Positions 1 through 6,041 are shown, counted from the first letter of the stretch. The stretch: DNA of 6,486 nt from Ruminococcaceae bacterium UBA794 (GCA_002304735.1 DBIU01000061.1:3815-10300); one strand, 5' to 3'. The notes: generated by a model not told the origin, from the letters alone. Numbers and translations are program-made.

Positions 1-472
1 CAATGAGAATTGCCGCGGCAATCCCGCAAAGCGCCCAGATTTTCCCCACGGCGCCGCCTTTTTTTGAATAATCATCGCGAGCCTGCCGTTCAAGCCGCGC
101 GATTTTCTCGGAATACACGGAAATAACGTCTGTCGCGCCCGCCGCGCCGCTGTTTATCAGCGCTTTCCCGAAATCCAAAAGCAGCGAGCTTTCTTCGTTT
201 TTCTGCGGAAGCGCAAGGCAAGCGCTCTCCCAAGCGCTGTTTATCCCGATATTTTCACTCGCTTTCTCCGCGACAGTCCGCGCGAACCGACAGCTCTCTC
301 CCGCAATCAATTCTTCGAGAGTCGGTGCGCTGAGAGTTATTTTTGAGGAAAAATTGTCGAGCATTGTGTGAATTTCACGGAGAAATTCCGCACGTTTTTT
401 CAGAATAAGACTTCTGCGTATCCCCTCGTAAACGCACATAAAAAGCGCCGCAAGCGCGATTACAAGCCTCAT
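1..472 (-). CDS. spoIIIAB: Stage III sporulation protein AB (SpoIIIAB), 3' end cut by the window edge
   Basis: Reading leftward from 472, an open frame of 157 codons runs off the window without a stop. It starts MRLVIALAALFMCVYEG, a short N-terminal membrane segment, then has a charged, mostly helical soluble part (about residues 18-140) and a second hydrophobic stretch beginning IWALCGIAAAILI at the edge. Two terminal membrane segments around a helical domain, and the position right after spoIIIAA, fit SpoIIIAB, a GspF/type II secretion-like part of the channel complex between mother cell and forespore. The family is about 170 residues, so roughly 10-15 residues are missing. The ATG overlaps the spoIIIAA stop (ATGA, 472-469), and an AGGAG (481-485 on the plus strand) sits 8 bases upstream inside spoIIIAA, so translation is probably coupled. 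The identification rests on topology, length and context rather than a unique motif. Confidence 0.9.
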   Translation of the reverse strand, partial: MRLVIALAALFMCVYEGIRRSLILKKRAEFLREIHTMLDNFSSKITLSAPTLEELIAGESCRFARTVAEKASENIGINSAWESACLALPQKNEESSLLLDFGKALINSGAAGATDVISVYSEKIARLERQARDDYSKKGGAVGKIWALCGIAAAILI

Positions 473-1317
473 TTTCGGCGCTCCTCTCCGCGCGTTTCGG
501 ATATCTCGCCGCGATTTTTCAGCACGGCGGCGCAGTCGAAATAGCGCATAATCCGCGTCCCCGAAAAGCGCTCCTCAAGCTCCGCGATACTTCCCGCGTG
601 CGCGGACGCAATCAGCTTCACTCCGCACTGTGCGCACCGCTCAACCGCGCCCTCGTCGTCCGCGATTTCATCGCAGATTATCACCTCGGGGCTCATCGTG
701 CGCAGCGCCATCATAATCCCGTCGCTTTTCTCAGTGCCGCAAAGCACGTCCGTATTCTTCCCGACGTCAAACGAAGGCGTGCCGCGAACGCTGCCCGAAA
801 GCTCGTTTCTGCTGTCGATTATCGTTATGCGATACCGCTCCGAAAGCCGCCGCGCAAGCTCGCGAAGCACGGTTGTTTTGCCGGAAAGCGGCTTTCCGCC
901 AAGGAGAAGCGACCTTGCTTCCCACAAAAAAAATCGCTCAAACAGCTCGTCCGCGCAGCCCCTTTTCTCGTGAGCAATTCTGATATTCAGCCCCGAAATA
1001 TCCTTTATAAAGTCGATTTTGCCGTTCTTATAAACCGCCGTTCCGCAAATCCCGACCCTGTTTCCGCCGTCAAGCGTGACAAAGCCCTGAGCGATTTCGT
1101 TCTGAAACGAATACACCGAATATCGGCAGATTTCCGCGAAAACGTCCGCGATTTCCGCCGCCGAAAACGGCTCGGAGCAATACTCCGTTTCACCGCGAAC
1201 GTCAACCACCGCCGCCGCTCGTCCCGCCCTTATTCTTATCTCCGCGACCTCGGAAATCGGCTTTGTAACGCGGATTTTCGATATTGAGGAGAGAAGCGGT
1301 TTGTTTGCCGTTATCAT
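469..1317 (-). CDS. spoIIIAA: Stage III sporulation protein AA (SpoIIIAA), secretion-type ATPase
   Basis: This 282-residue protein is the cytoplasmic ATPase of the SpoIIIA-SpoIIQ channel that links mother cell to engulfed forespore. Visible motifs: GFVTLDGGNRVGICGTAV (residues 78-95), matching the family's G(Y/F)VTL.GG.RVG signature; Walker A GKPLSGKT (141-148) followed by TVLRELAR; IIDSRNE (166-172), where relatives usually have DER.E; RTMSPEVIICDEI (206-218), containing Walker B with D216 and E217; and SAHAGS (238-243). The B. subtilis protein is about 307 residues, so this one is slightly short, mainly at the N-terminus. The start is supported by GGGAGG (1325-1330 on the plus strand) with a 7-base spacer. 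It is the first gene of the operon, separated from the gene before it by a terminator and overlapping spoIIIAB by 4 bases. Family assignment is secure; the DER-to-DSR change is a mild oddity. Confidence 0.96.
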   Translation of the reverse strand: MITANKPLLSSISKIRVTKPISEVAEIRIRAGRAAAVVDVRGETEYCSEPFSAAEIADVFAEICRYSVYSFQNEIAQGFVTLDGGNRVGICGTAVYKNGKIDFIKDISGLNIRIAHEKRGCADELFERFFLWEARSLLLGGKPLSGKTTVLRELARRLSERYRITIIDSRNELSGSVRGTPSFDVGKNTDVLCGTEKSDGIMMALRTMSPEVIICDEIADDEGAVERCAQCGVKLIASAHAGSIAELEERFSGTRIMRYFDCAAVLKNRGEISETRGEERRK

Positions 1318-1352
1318 TGAAATTCCTCCCTTTTACTTGTCCGTTTTGCTAA

Positions 1353-1360
1353 ATTCTATG
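1353..1360 (-). promoter_or_regulatory. Possible sigma-E type -10 element for the spoIIIA operon
   Basis: On the minus strand this reads CATAGAAT, 7 of 8 matches to the mother-cell sigma-E -10 consensus CATACAAT. It lies 35 bases upstream of the spoIIIAA start and downstream of the preceding gene's terminator, where an operon promoter is required. The B. subtilis spoIIIA operon is sigma-E controlled. I see no good sigma-E -35 at 13-15 bases upstream, and a small dyad (GGAAA-TCC-TTTCC, 1363-1375) lies there instead, so the call is tentative. Confidence 0.35.
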
Positions 1361-1382
1361 ACGGAAATCCTTTCCTTAGAAC

Positions 1383-1414
1383 AAAAAAATCCCGCTCGGA
1401 TAAAACCGAACGGG
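1383..1414 (-). terminator. Rho-independent terminator of the EF-G paralogue
   Basis: On the minus strand, CCCGTTCGG-TTTTAT-CCGAGCGGG forms a 9-bp stem with one G-U pair and a 6-base loop. It is followed by A and seven T. Flanking A and T bases can lengthen the stem. It begins 20 bases after the stop codon of the EF-G paralogue and separates that gene from the spoIIIA operon. Confidence 0.92.
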
Positions 1415-1434
1415 ACTTTTCTGATTCGATTGAA

Positions 1435-3444
1435 TTAAGCGGTTACGGCAGCCATATCATAGCGCGCAAATTCCGCCGTAAATTCGCCAAGACCCTGCGT
1501 AATCTGCCTTAAAACAAGCGCAAAATCCTGCATTTCCGCTTCGGGAGCTTCCGCGGTAAGCTCGGTCGTTCCGTCGCCGAGGCTGTTCATTCCGAGAACC
1601 GAGCCCCTTCTCTTAGACAAAACGCTCATCACGTCGCCCTGTTTATCATCGGGAACGATTATCTTGAACGTATCGACAGGCTCGAGCAGATAAGGCTGCG
1701 CCTGCTCCATACAGCTGTGGAAAGCCATCGAAGCCGCCGTCTTGAACGCAAGCTCCGAGCTGTCAACGGGGTGATAGCTTCCGTCGAGAAGCGTCGCTTT
1801 CAGCCTTACAACGGGATAACCGCCGAGAATACCCTTCTCCGAGGACTCCTGCAAGCCCTTTTCAATGGCGGGGAAGAAATTCTTCGGAACTGAACCGCCG
1901 AAAATCTTCTCCTCAAACAAAAGCGTATCGCCGTCATACGGCTCAAATTCGATTTTAACGTGACCGTACTGTCCGTGACCGCCCGACTGCTTCTTGTGCT
2001 TAGCCTCAATCGTGACTTTCTTGCGGATTGCCTCGCGATAAGGCACTTTCGGCGCTTGAAGCGTAACGTCCATTCCGAACTTGCTCTTCAGCTTTCCAAC
2101 GGCAACGTCAAGGTGCTGTTCGCCCAAACCGCCGAGAATACGCTCGTGAGTTTCGTGATTGTGAACGTATTCAAGCGTTCTGTCCTCCTCAAGCAAACGT
2201 CTGATAGCGGTCGAAAGCTTGCCCTCGTCGCCGTTTGCCGCAAGCTTAACCGTCCTGAAATAGCACGCTTTCGGGAACTCCATCGGCGCAAGAGCCGCCT
2301 TGTCGGACGGGTCGCAGAGCGTATCGCCCGTCTTTGCGTCAAGCTTCGTCACCGCGCAGATATCGCCCGCGTGAACCTCGGCTGCTTCCTCCTGCTTCTT
2401 TCCGTTAACCGTGACGAGCTTTCCGAAGCGAAGCTCCGCGCCGTCCGTCGAAACGGGAACGGATTTCGCCGCAAGAATACCGTGAACAACCTTTACATAG
2501 CTGATTTTTCCGACAAACGGGTCTGCAACCGTCTTGAAGACAAGCGCTTTAAGCGGCTTTGTATCGTCGTATTCGAGAACCTCGCCGTCCGCGACCTCAA
2601 GCTTTCTCTCGTTCGGCGAGGGAAGCATCGTTGCAACCGCGTCAAGCAGCATATCAACGCCCGAAAGCGTGTCGTTCGCGCAGCAAACAACGGGCGTTAT
2701 CGTTCCGTTTGCAACGCCGTCGTGAATACCCTTGACAAGCTCCTCGTGAGTAAATTCCTCCTCGTTGAAAAACTTATCCATAAATTCCTCGTTCGTTTCA
2801 GCGACAGCCTCCGCCATAGCCGCTCTCAGACCCGCAATTCTGTTCTCGGACGCGGGCATCTCAACCTCGGTCGGAACGCCTTTCTTATCGTATTTATACG
2901 CTTTCATCGTAATCAGATTTATGTAAGCTTCAACAGGTCCGTTCTTGTCGTAGGGAACGACAATCGGGCATACCGTCGGACCAAAGGAGGTTTTCATCTC
3001 CGTGAAAACGCGGTAGAAGTCGCTGTTTTCAACCTCCATACAGGTTACAGCCAACATTCTCGCCTTGTTCATTTTCTCGGCGAGCTTATAAGCCTTGACA
3101 GTTCCGGGGCAAACGCCGTCCTTTCCGTTAACGCAGACGATAACGCTCTCCGCGGCGCGTATTCCCTCGTACAAACCGCCGATAAAATCGAACTGTCCGG
3201 GCGCGTCGATAACGTTGATTTTCTTGTCTTTCCAGACCATATTCGCCATAGCCGCGTTTATCGAAATCTTTCTCTTGATTTCCTCGTCGTCGAAGTCGCA
3301 GACCGTGTTGCCCTCGGCAGTGTTGCCCATTCTGTCGGTAATTCCGCATTTGAACAGCATAGCTTCGGTAAGGGCGGTTTTTCCGCTTCCGCCGTGACCT
3401 GCCATTACAACGTTTCTGATATCATCAGCCCTGAAAGTTTTCAT
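1435..3444 (-). CDS. Elongation factor G paralogue (EF-G-like translation factor) with altered GTPase motifs
   Basis: A 669-residue EF-G family protein with all five domains. The GTPase domain has G1 GHGGSGKT (16-23), a switch I remnant RKISI (58-62, usually RGITI), G3 DAPGQ (80-84, usually DTPGH) and, at the G4 position, TCME (134-137) where NKMD is expected. Domain II spans about 297-390. Domain III follows, with a GGLGEQHLD segment (438-446). Domain IV includes GSYHPVDSSELAFK with tip His558, and domain V starts near 588 (EPVDTFKIIVPDD). Canonical EF-G (fusA) drives translocation and, with RRF, ribosome recycling; it is about 690-700 residues with GHIDAGKT. The GHGGSGKT form marks the second, EF-G2-like group. 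P-loop Lys22/Thr23 and D80..G83 are kept, so phosphate and Mg binding look intact while base recognition and hydrolysis look changed. It is monocistronic, with its own promoter and terminator. Exact role unknown; no symbol given because fusA is the canonical gene. Confidence 0.92.
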   Translation of the reverse strand: MKTFRADDIRNVVMAGHGGSGKTALTEAMLFKCGITDRMGNTAEGNTVCDFDDEEIKRKISINAAMANMVWKDKKINVIDAPGQFDFIGGLYEGIRAAESVIVCVNGKDGVCPGTVKAYKLAEKMNKARMLAVTCMEVENSDFYRVFTEMKTSFGPTVCPIVVPYDKNGPVEAYINLITMKAYKYDKKGVPTEVEMPASENRIAGLRAAMAEAVAETNEEFMDKFFNEEEFTHEELVKGIHDGVANGTITPVVCCANDTLSGVDMLLDAVATMLPSPNERKLEVADGEVLEYDDTKPLKALVFKTVADPFVGKISYVKVVHGILAAKSVPVSTDGAELRFGKLVTVNGKKQEEAAEVHAGDICAVTKLDAKTGDTLCDPSDKAALAPMEFPKACYFRTVKLAANGDEGKLSTAIRRLLEEDRTLEYVHNHETHERILGGLGEQHLDVAVGKLKSKFGMDVTLQAPKVPYREAIRKKVTIEAKHKKQSGGHGQYGHVKIEFEPYDGDTLLFEEKIFGGSVPKNFFPAIEKGLQESSEKGILGGYPVVRLKATLLDGSYHPVDSSELAFKTAASMAFHSCMEQAQPYLLEPVDTFKIIVPDDKQGDVMSVLSKRRGSVLGMNSLGDGTTELTAEAPEAEMQDFALVLRQITQGLGEFTAEFARYDMAAVTA

Positions 3445-3452
3445 AGAATTTT

Positions 3453-3458
3453 CCTCCC
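3453..3458 (-). promoter_or_regulatory. Ribosome binding site fixing the EF-G paralogue start
   Basis: The minus strand reads GGGAGG, 8 bases before the ATG at 3444. The frame stays open upstream to another ATG at 3567, but those 41 codons would run through the promoter and have no ribosome binding site. The family's N-terminus also begins at MKTFRADDIRN. Confidence 0.85.
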
Positions 3459-3495
3459 GAGTTAGAATATGCGGGCTTTTCCCCGACTTGATAAT

Positions 3496-3524
3496 ATTAT
3501 ACAATATTATCTCACAAAATGCAA
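3496..3524 (-). promoter_or_regulatory. Sigma-A type promoter of the EF-G paralogue
   Basis: On the minus strand: -35 TTGCAT (3519-3524), a 17-base spacer, then a perfect -10 TATAAT (3496-3501). The predicted start near 3489 gives a leader of about 45 bases. The weak -35 is preceded by AAAACTC, the same context as in the opposing promoter. Confidence 0.8.
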
Positions 3525-3575
3525 GAGTTTTTGTGAAATTTTTCGCCTTTTCACAAATTTTTCGCAAAACTCTTG
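3522..3575. repeat. Nested inverted repeats between the divergent promoters (candidate shared operator)
   Basis: Outer arms: CAAGAGTTTT (3522-3531) and AAAACTCTTG (3566-3575), a perfect 10-bp inverted repeat. Inner arms: TTTGTGAAA (3530-3538) and TTTCACAAA (3549-3557), a perfect 9-bp inverted repeat. In addition, TTTTTCGC is directly repeated at 3539-3546 and 3558-3565. Each outer arm ends in the TTG of one of the two divergent -35 boxes, so both promoters carry the same upstream context. The segment lies between the promoters and should not be transcribed, so it acts, if at all, as DNA. Confidence 0.75.
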
Positions 3576-3601
3576 AATAAACGGCGGTTTGGGTGTATAA
3601 T
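3573..3601 (+). promoter_or_regulatory. Sigma-A type promoter of the tRNA nucleotidyltransferase gene
   Basis: -35 TTGAAT (3573-3578), a 17-base spacer, and a perfect -10 TATAAT (3596-3601). The predicted start near 3608 gives a leader of about 30 bases before the ATG at 3638. The ribosome binding site AGGAG (3625-3629) has an 8-base spacer. Confidence 0.82.
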
Positions 3602-3637
3602 TAAAGAAAAATGTGAAGCGAAACAGGAGCTGATAAA

Positions 3638-5140
3638 ATGATAATTCTTCCCGACCAAGTAAACGAAGCGCTCACAAGGCTTGAGGACGCGGGCTTTGAG
3701 GCTTATGTCGTCGGCTCGTGCGTGCGGGAGCTTGTTCTCGGAAACTCGCCGCAGGACTTTGATATCGCGACGAACGCCGAGATAAACGACATTCTTTTCG
3801 CGTTCCGCGAGTATCGGCTCTCGGAGGAGGGACTTTCGCGCGGCGAAATACTCGTTACAATTCTCGGAATGGTAATCCAGATTTCGCCTTATCGCCGCGA
3901 AATTGTCGGAAACCGCGTTCTCTATGCGGATAATCTCGAAACCGACCTTTCGCGCCGCGGATTTACGATGAACGCTATGGCTTTTTCGCCGAAAACGGGG
4001 CTTATCGACCCGTATGACGGAAAAGCGGCTCTTTCGGGCGAAATAAAGCAGATTGTCGCAATCGGCGAAAACGTGACGGTTAACGTAAAGGTTGGCGGAA
4101 AGCCCGTTGCGGAAACGGTTTACGATATGTCGAAAAGCTTCGCTTCAAAGCCCGAACGGCTTCTCGAAGCAATCCGCTATTGCGCCGAGGACGAGTTTGA
4201 AATCGAGGAAAAAACGCGCGATTGTATGCGGGCGAACGTCGCCTGCTTCGATTATGCGGACAACAATTCGATAAGAAACGAGCTTCAGCGCATTGTTATG
4301 GGGAAATTCGCGGCTCGCGCGCTTGAACAAAACGCGGATATTCTGAAATACGTTCTTCCCGAAATCGAGCCTTGCATAGGTCTTGAGCAGCAGTCGCGCC
4401 ACCACGATTTCGACGTCTGGACGCATATTTCAAAGTCCGTGGGATACGCTCTCCCCGAGCCTGTAATTCGCTTTGCGATGCTGTTTCACGACCTCGGAAA
4501 GCCCGACTGTATGTCAATCGACGCCGCCGGTCACGGTCACTTCAAGGGGCACGGCGAGCGCAGCCGTCTGCTTGCCGAGGGAATTATGCGGCGGCTCGAT
4601 TTTCCGAAAGATATGGCTGAGGAAATAAGCTGGCTTGTATATCACCACGACGTTCCCATACCCGAGGAGCGCAAAAATCTGAAAATCCTCCTGCGCGACC
4701 TCGGCGCAGAGGACTTGAAAAACCTGCTTCTCTGCGAAATTGCCGACAGCCGCGCAAAAAAAGTTGACAGCGAACCCGAGCAGACGGTAAAGCTGCGCGA
4801 AAGTCTTGCCGCGCTCAACGAAATTATCGACACGGGCGAGTGTTATGATATAAGTCAGCTTGCGATAACGAAAAGCGAGCTTCTCGAACGGCGGCTTGTA
4901 AGCTCCGACGAGGAAGCGAACGAGCTTATGAACGCGCTTTTCGACGTCGTTCTGGACAAGCCATCGTTTAACAACAGGCTTATGCTGCTCGATATCGCGC
5001 AAACAAGCAAGCAGAAGCTCGAACAGCTTGAAGAAGCGCGCAGACAGGCGCTTGCCGAAAAGAAACAGCGCGAAAAAGAGCTTCTCGAGAAGTCTAAGGG
5101 CAGGCGTTCCGAGCCGATTTTCCGAAAAAACAAGCAATAA
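3638..5140 (+). CDS. cca: CCA tRNA nucleotidyltransferase family protein with HD domain; several active-site motifs altered
   Basis: A 500-residue class II nucleotidyltransferase. The head domain has GSCVREL (26-32, usually GG.VRD), the metal-binding pair in DFDIAT (Asp40, Asp42), VIQISPYR (79-86, where an acidic residue usually occupies the Gln81 position), RRGFTMNAMA (106-115, usually RRDFTINAMA) and DPYDGKAAL. The neck should carry EDxxR for nucleotide selection but reads SKPER (170-174), and is preceded by about 24 extra residues (145-168). The HD domain has His256/His263, HDLGK (284-288), His305 and HHD (336-338). The C-terminus (about 455-500) is highly charged and probably coiled coil. 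Normal members add or repair the 3' CCA of tRNA, or add poly(A). The two catalytic Asp are present, but the base-templating Asp is Lys, so true CCA addition is doubtful. Its promoter diverges from that of the EF-G paralogue. No terminator follows, so transcripts may run into the next gene. Confidence 0.88.
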   Translation: MIILPDQVNEALTRLEDAGFEAYVVGSCVRELVLGNSPQDFDIATNAEINDILFAFREYRLSEEGLSRGEILVTILGMVIQISPYRREIVGNRVLYADNLETDLSRRGFTMNAMAFSPKTGLIDPYDGKAALSGEIKQIVAIGENVTVNVKVGGKPVAETVYDMSKSFASKPERLLEAIRYCAEDEFEIEEKTRDCMRANVACFDYADNNSIRNELQRIVMGKFAARALEQNADILKYVLPEIEPCIGLEQQSRHHDFDVWTHISKSVGYALPEPVIRFAMLFHDLGKPDCMSIDAAGHGHFKGHGERSRLLAEGIMRRLDFPKDMAEEISWLVYHHDVPIPEERKNLKILLRDLGAEDLKNLLLCEIADSRAKKVDSEPEQTVKLRESLAALNEIIDTGECYDISQLAITKSELLERRLVSSDEEANELMNALFDVVLDKPSFNNRLMLLDIAQTSKQKLEQLEEARRQALAEKKQREKELLEKSKGRRSEPIFRKNKQ

Positions 5141-5141
5141 T

Positions 5142-5154
5142 GTGACAAATGTAA
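5142..5154 (+). repeat. 13-bp direct repeat, copy 1 (candidate operator)
   Basis: GTGACAAATGTAA, starting one base after the stop codon of the nucleotidyltransferase gene. It contains ACA-NN-TGT dyad symmetry. The identical second copy begins 33 bases later, about three helical turns, so both would face the same side of DNA. Confidence 0.7.
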
Positions 5155-5174
5155 CCGCGATTTCGCCCCACAAA

Positions 5175-5187
5175 GTGACAAATGTAA
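5175..5187 (+). repeat. 13-bp direct repeat, copy 2 (candidate operator next to the -35 box)
   Basis: An identical GTGACAAATGTAA ends one base before the -35 box of the membrane-protein promoter, centred near -43 relative to the predicted start. GACAAATGTA matches 9 of 10 positions of TACANNTGTA, the box bound by BlaI/MecI/CopY repressors. The position would also suit an activator. Confidence 0.7.
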
Positions 5188-5188
5188 A

Positions 5189-5217
5189 TTGACTTTGTTC
5201 GGCTCTCCTTGTATAAT
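5189..5217 (+). promoter_or_regulatory. Sigma-A type promoter of the small membrane protein gene
   Basis: -35 TTGACT (5 of 6 matches, 5189-5194), a 17-base spacer, and a perfect -10 TATAAT (5212-5217). The predicted start near 5224 gives a short leader of about 23 bases. Confidence 0.85.
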
Positions 5218-5237
5218 ATAGTTACAAACACAAGGAG
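5205..5237 (+). repeat. Inverted repeat covering the -10 and the ribosome binding site
   Basis: CTCCTTGT (5205-5212) and ACAAGGAG (5230-5237) are perfect 8-bp complements separated by 17 bases. The right arm contains the ribosome binding site AAGGAGG (5232-5238) of the next gene. The left arm lies upstream of the predicted start. Only transcripts reading through from upstream would therefore contain both arms and could hide the ribosome binding site. Confidence 0.6.
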
Positions 5238-5246
5238 GAAAAAGTT

Positions 5247-5831
5247 ATGACAAGACTTGAAACAATACAAAAAGTATTCGGGGTATTCAAAATCATCGCA
5301 AGAGTAGGAATGATTGTGTGCTACGTTGCGGCGGGACTTGCAATTGCGGGAGGAATAATTTATTCGGCAAACAGTGAAATGGCGTTGCTTAAATTCGGTG
5401 AAACAACCGTATATATGCCGTTCAATTATCACTCCGGCGGAGATGCTGCCGCAAACGAGAAAATAAGATGGATAATGATTTCGAGCGGCATAGGAGCGCT
5501 TTTGGAGGGTATTCTCCTCACGTTCGCCTGCCGTTATTTCACGCTTGAGCAAAAGGCGGGCACTCCTTTTACGGAAAACGGCGCAAAGTCGCTTCTCAAA
5601 CTCGGCATAATGTCAATCGTCCTTTCGGTTATCGAAATATCAATTAAAGCCGGAATTTACAAGCTTATGGAATTGTCGGAAATTTCCGAGGATTTTTTAA
5701 GCGCGTGGGGGACAATTCTCGGAGTTTGCTTGATTTTGTTCTCGCTTGTCGCAAGATACGGCGCGGAGCTTGAACAAAAAGCCAAAATCGCCGACAATTC
5801 CCTTTCCGCCGACAAAACAGACGTAAAATAA
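5247..5831 (+). CDS. Small four-helix membrane protein, DUF2975-like
   Basis: A 194-residue integral membrane protein of unknown function. Four hydrophobic segments are visible: about residues 19-40 (GMIVCYVAAGLAIAGGIIYS), 75-97 (from IMISSGIGALLEGILL), 116-138 (from LLKLGIMSIVLSVIEI) and 154-170 (WGTILGVCLILFSLVAR). The GTPFTENGAKSLLKLGI segment before helix 3 and the YGAELEQKAK segment after helix 4 resemble the PFxxEN...LxxIG and GxxLQxE patterns I associate with DUF2975. A 30-residue polar loop (41-72) joins helices 1 and 2, and the tail is polar. The start is fixed by AAGGAGG (5232-5238) with an 8-base spacer. DUF2975 genes are often paired with a small Xre-type regulator, but none follows here; a tRNA does. 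Its own promoter carries two 13-bp repeats upstream, suggesting regulation. The gene is certain; the family label is moderate. Confidence 0.85.
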   Translation: MTRLETIQKVFGVFKIIARVGMIVCYVAAGLAIAGGIIYSANSEMALLKFGETTVYMPFNYHSGGDAAANEKIRWIMISSGIGALLEGILLTFACRYFTLEQKAGTPFTENGAKSLLKLGIMSIVLSVIEISIKAGIYKLMELSEISEDFLSAWGTILGVCLILFSLVARYGAELEQKAKIADNSLSADKTDVK

Positions 5832-5844
5832 ACGATTTCTGCTC

Positions 5845-5873
5845 TTGACAAATATCCGCGGGTGTGGTATAAT
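5845..5873 (+). promoter_or_regulatory. Consensus promoter of tRNA-Gly
   Basis: A perfect TTGACA (5845-5850), a 17-base spacer, and a perfect TATAAT (5868-5873), preceded by TGG as an extended -10. It starts 13 bases after the preceding stop codon. The predicted start is near 5880, leaving about 13 bases of 5' leader for RNase P to remove. Confidence 0.93.
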
Positions 5874-5892
5874 TGATTTGTTAAAACGACCT

Positions 5893-5966
5893 GCGGATAT
5901 AGTTTATCGGTAAAACATTAGCTTCCCAAGCTGAGGTGACGGGTTCGACTCCCGCTATCCGCTCCA
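5893..5966 (+). tRNA. tRNA-Gly, anticodon CCC
   Basis: A full cloverleaf can be drawn. The acceptor stem GCGGATA (5893-5899) pairs perfectly with TATCCGC (5956-5962). The D arm is GTTT/AAAC (5902-5905/5913-5916) with GG in its loop. The anticodon stem is TTAGC/GCTGA (5918-5922/5930-5934) with loop TTCCCAA, so the anticodon is CCC (5925-5927), reading GGG. The T arm is 5939-5955 with loop TTCGACT. Discriminator T5963, as usual for bacterial tRNA-Gly, is followed by an encoded CCA (5964-5966). The outermost T-stem pair is A5939 x C5955, a mismatch; the same position is weak in other bacterial tRNA-Gly(CCC). Confidence 0.97.
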
Positions 5967-5977
5967 GCAGCGTGACA

Positions 5978-5998
5978 GGGAGAACCTATGGTTCTCTC
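5978..5998 (+). other. Hairpin just downstream of tRNA-Gly
   Basis: GGGAGAACC-TAT-GGTTCTCTC folds into a 9-bp stem with one G-U pair and a 3-base loop. No T-run follows, so it is probably a 3' trailer hairpin rather than the terminator itself. Confidence 0.65.
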
Positions 5999-6010
5999 GT
6001 GCACCCAATT

Positions 6011-6041
6011 TCGCCTCTAGCGCGTGCTAGGGGCGATTTTT
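6011..6041 (+). terminator. Rho-independent terminator of the tRNA-Gly transcript
   Basis: TCGCCTCTAGC-GCGT-GCTAGGGGCGA is an 11-bp stem with one T-G wobble and a 4-base loop, followed directly by TTTTT (6037-6041). It lies 45 bases after the CCA end of the tRNA. Confidence 0.88.

Noticed and set aside
598..1287. Plus-strand open frame opposite spoIIIAA
   Set aside because: Antisense shadow of a gene with clear Walker motifs; Arg-rich composition, no ribosome binding site.
1435..3444. Tet(M)-type ribosomal protection protein (tetracycline resistance)
   Set aside because: The GHGGSGKT P-loop and the domain IV tip match the EF-G/EF-G2 branch rather than Tet(M), which keeps GHVDAGKT and a different domain IV loop.
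1960..3465. Long plus-strand open frame (501 codons) opposite the EF-G paralogue
   Set aside because: It is antisense to a clear EF-G family gene, has no recognisable domain, and is rich in Arg/Asn as expected from a reversed GC-biased coding strand.
3445..3567. A 41-codon upstream extension of the EF-G paralogue starting at the ATG at 3567
   Set aside because: It would span the gene's own promoter, has no ribosome binding site, and matches no EF-G N-terminus. The ATG at 3444 has GGGAGG 8 bases upstream.
4514..5181. Minus-strand open frames opposite the 3' half of the nucleotidyltransferase gene
   Set aside because: Antisense to the HD domain and the charged tail; no independent start signals or recognisable domains.
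5852..5859. ATATCCGC in the tRNA promoter spacer, complementary to the tRNA 5' end
   Set aside because: It is not in the transcript and only 8 bases long; most simply a chance match.
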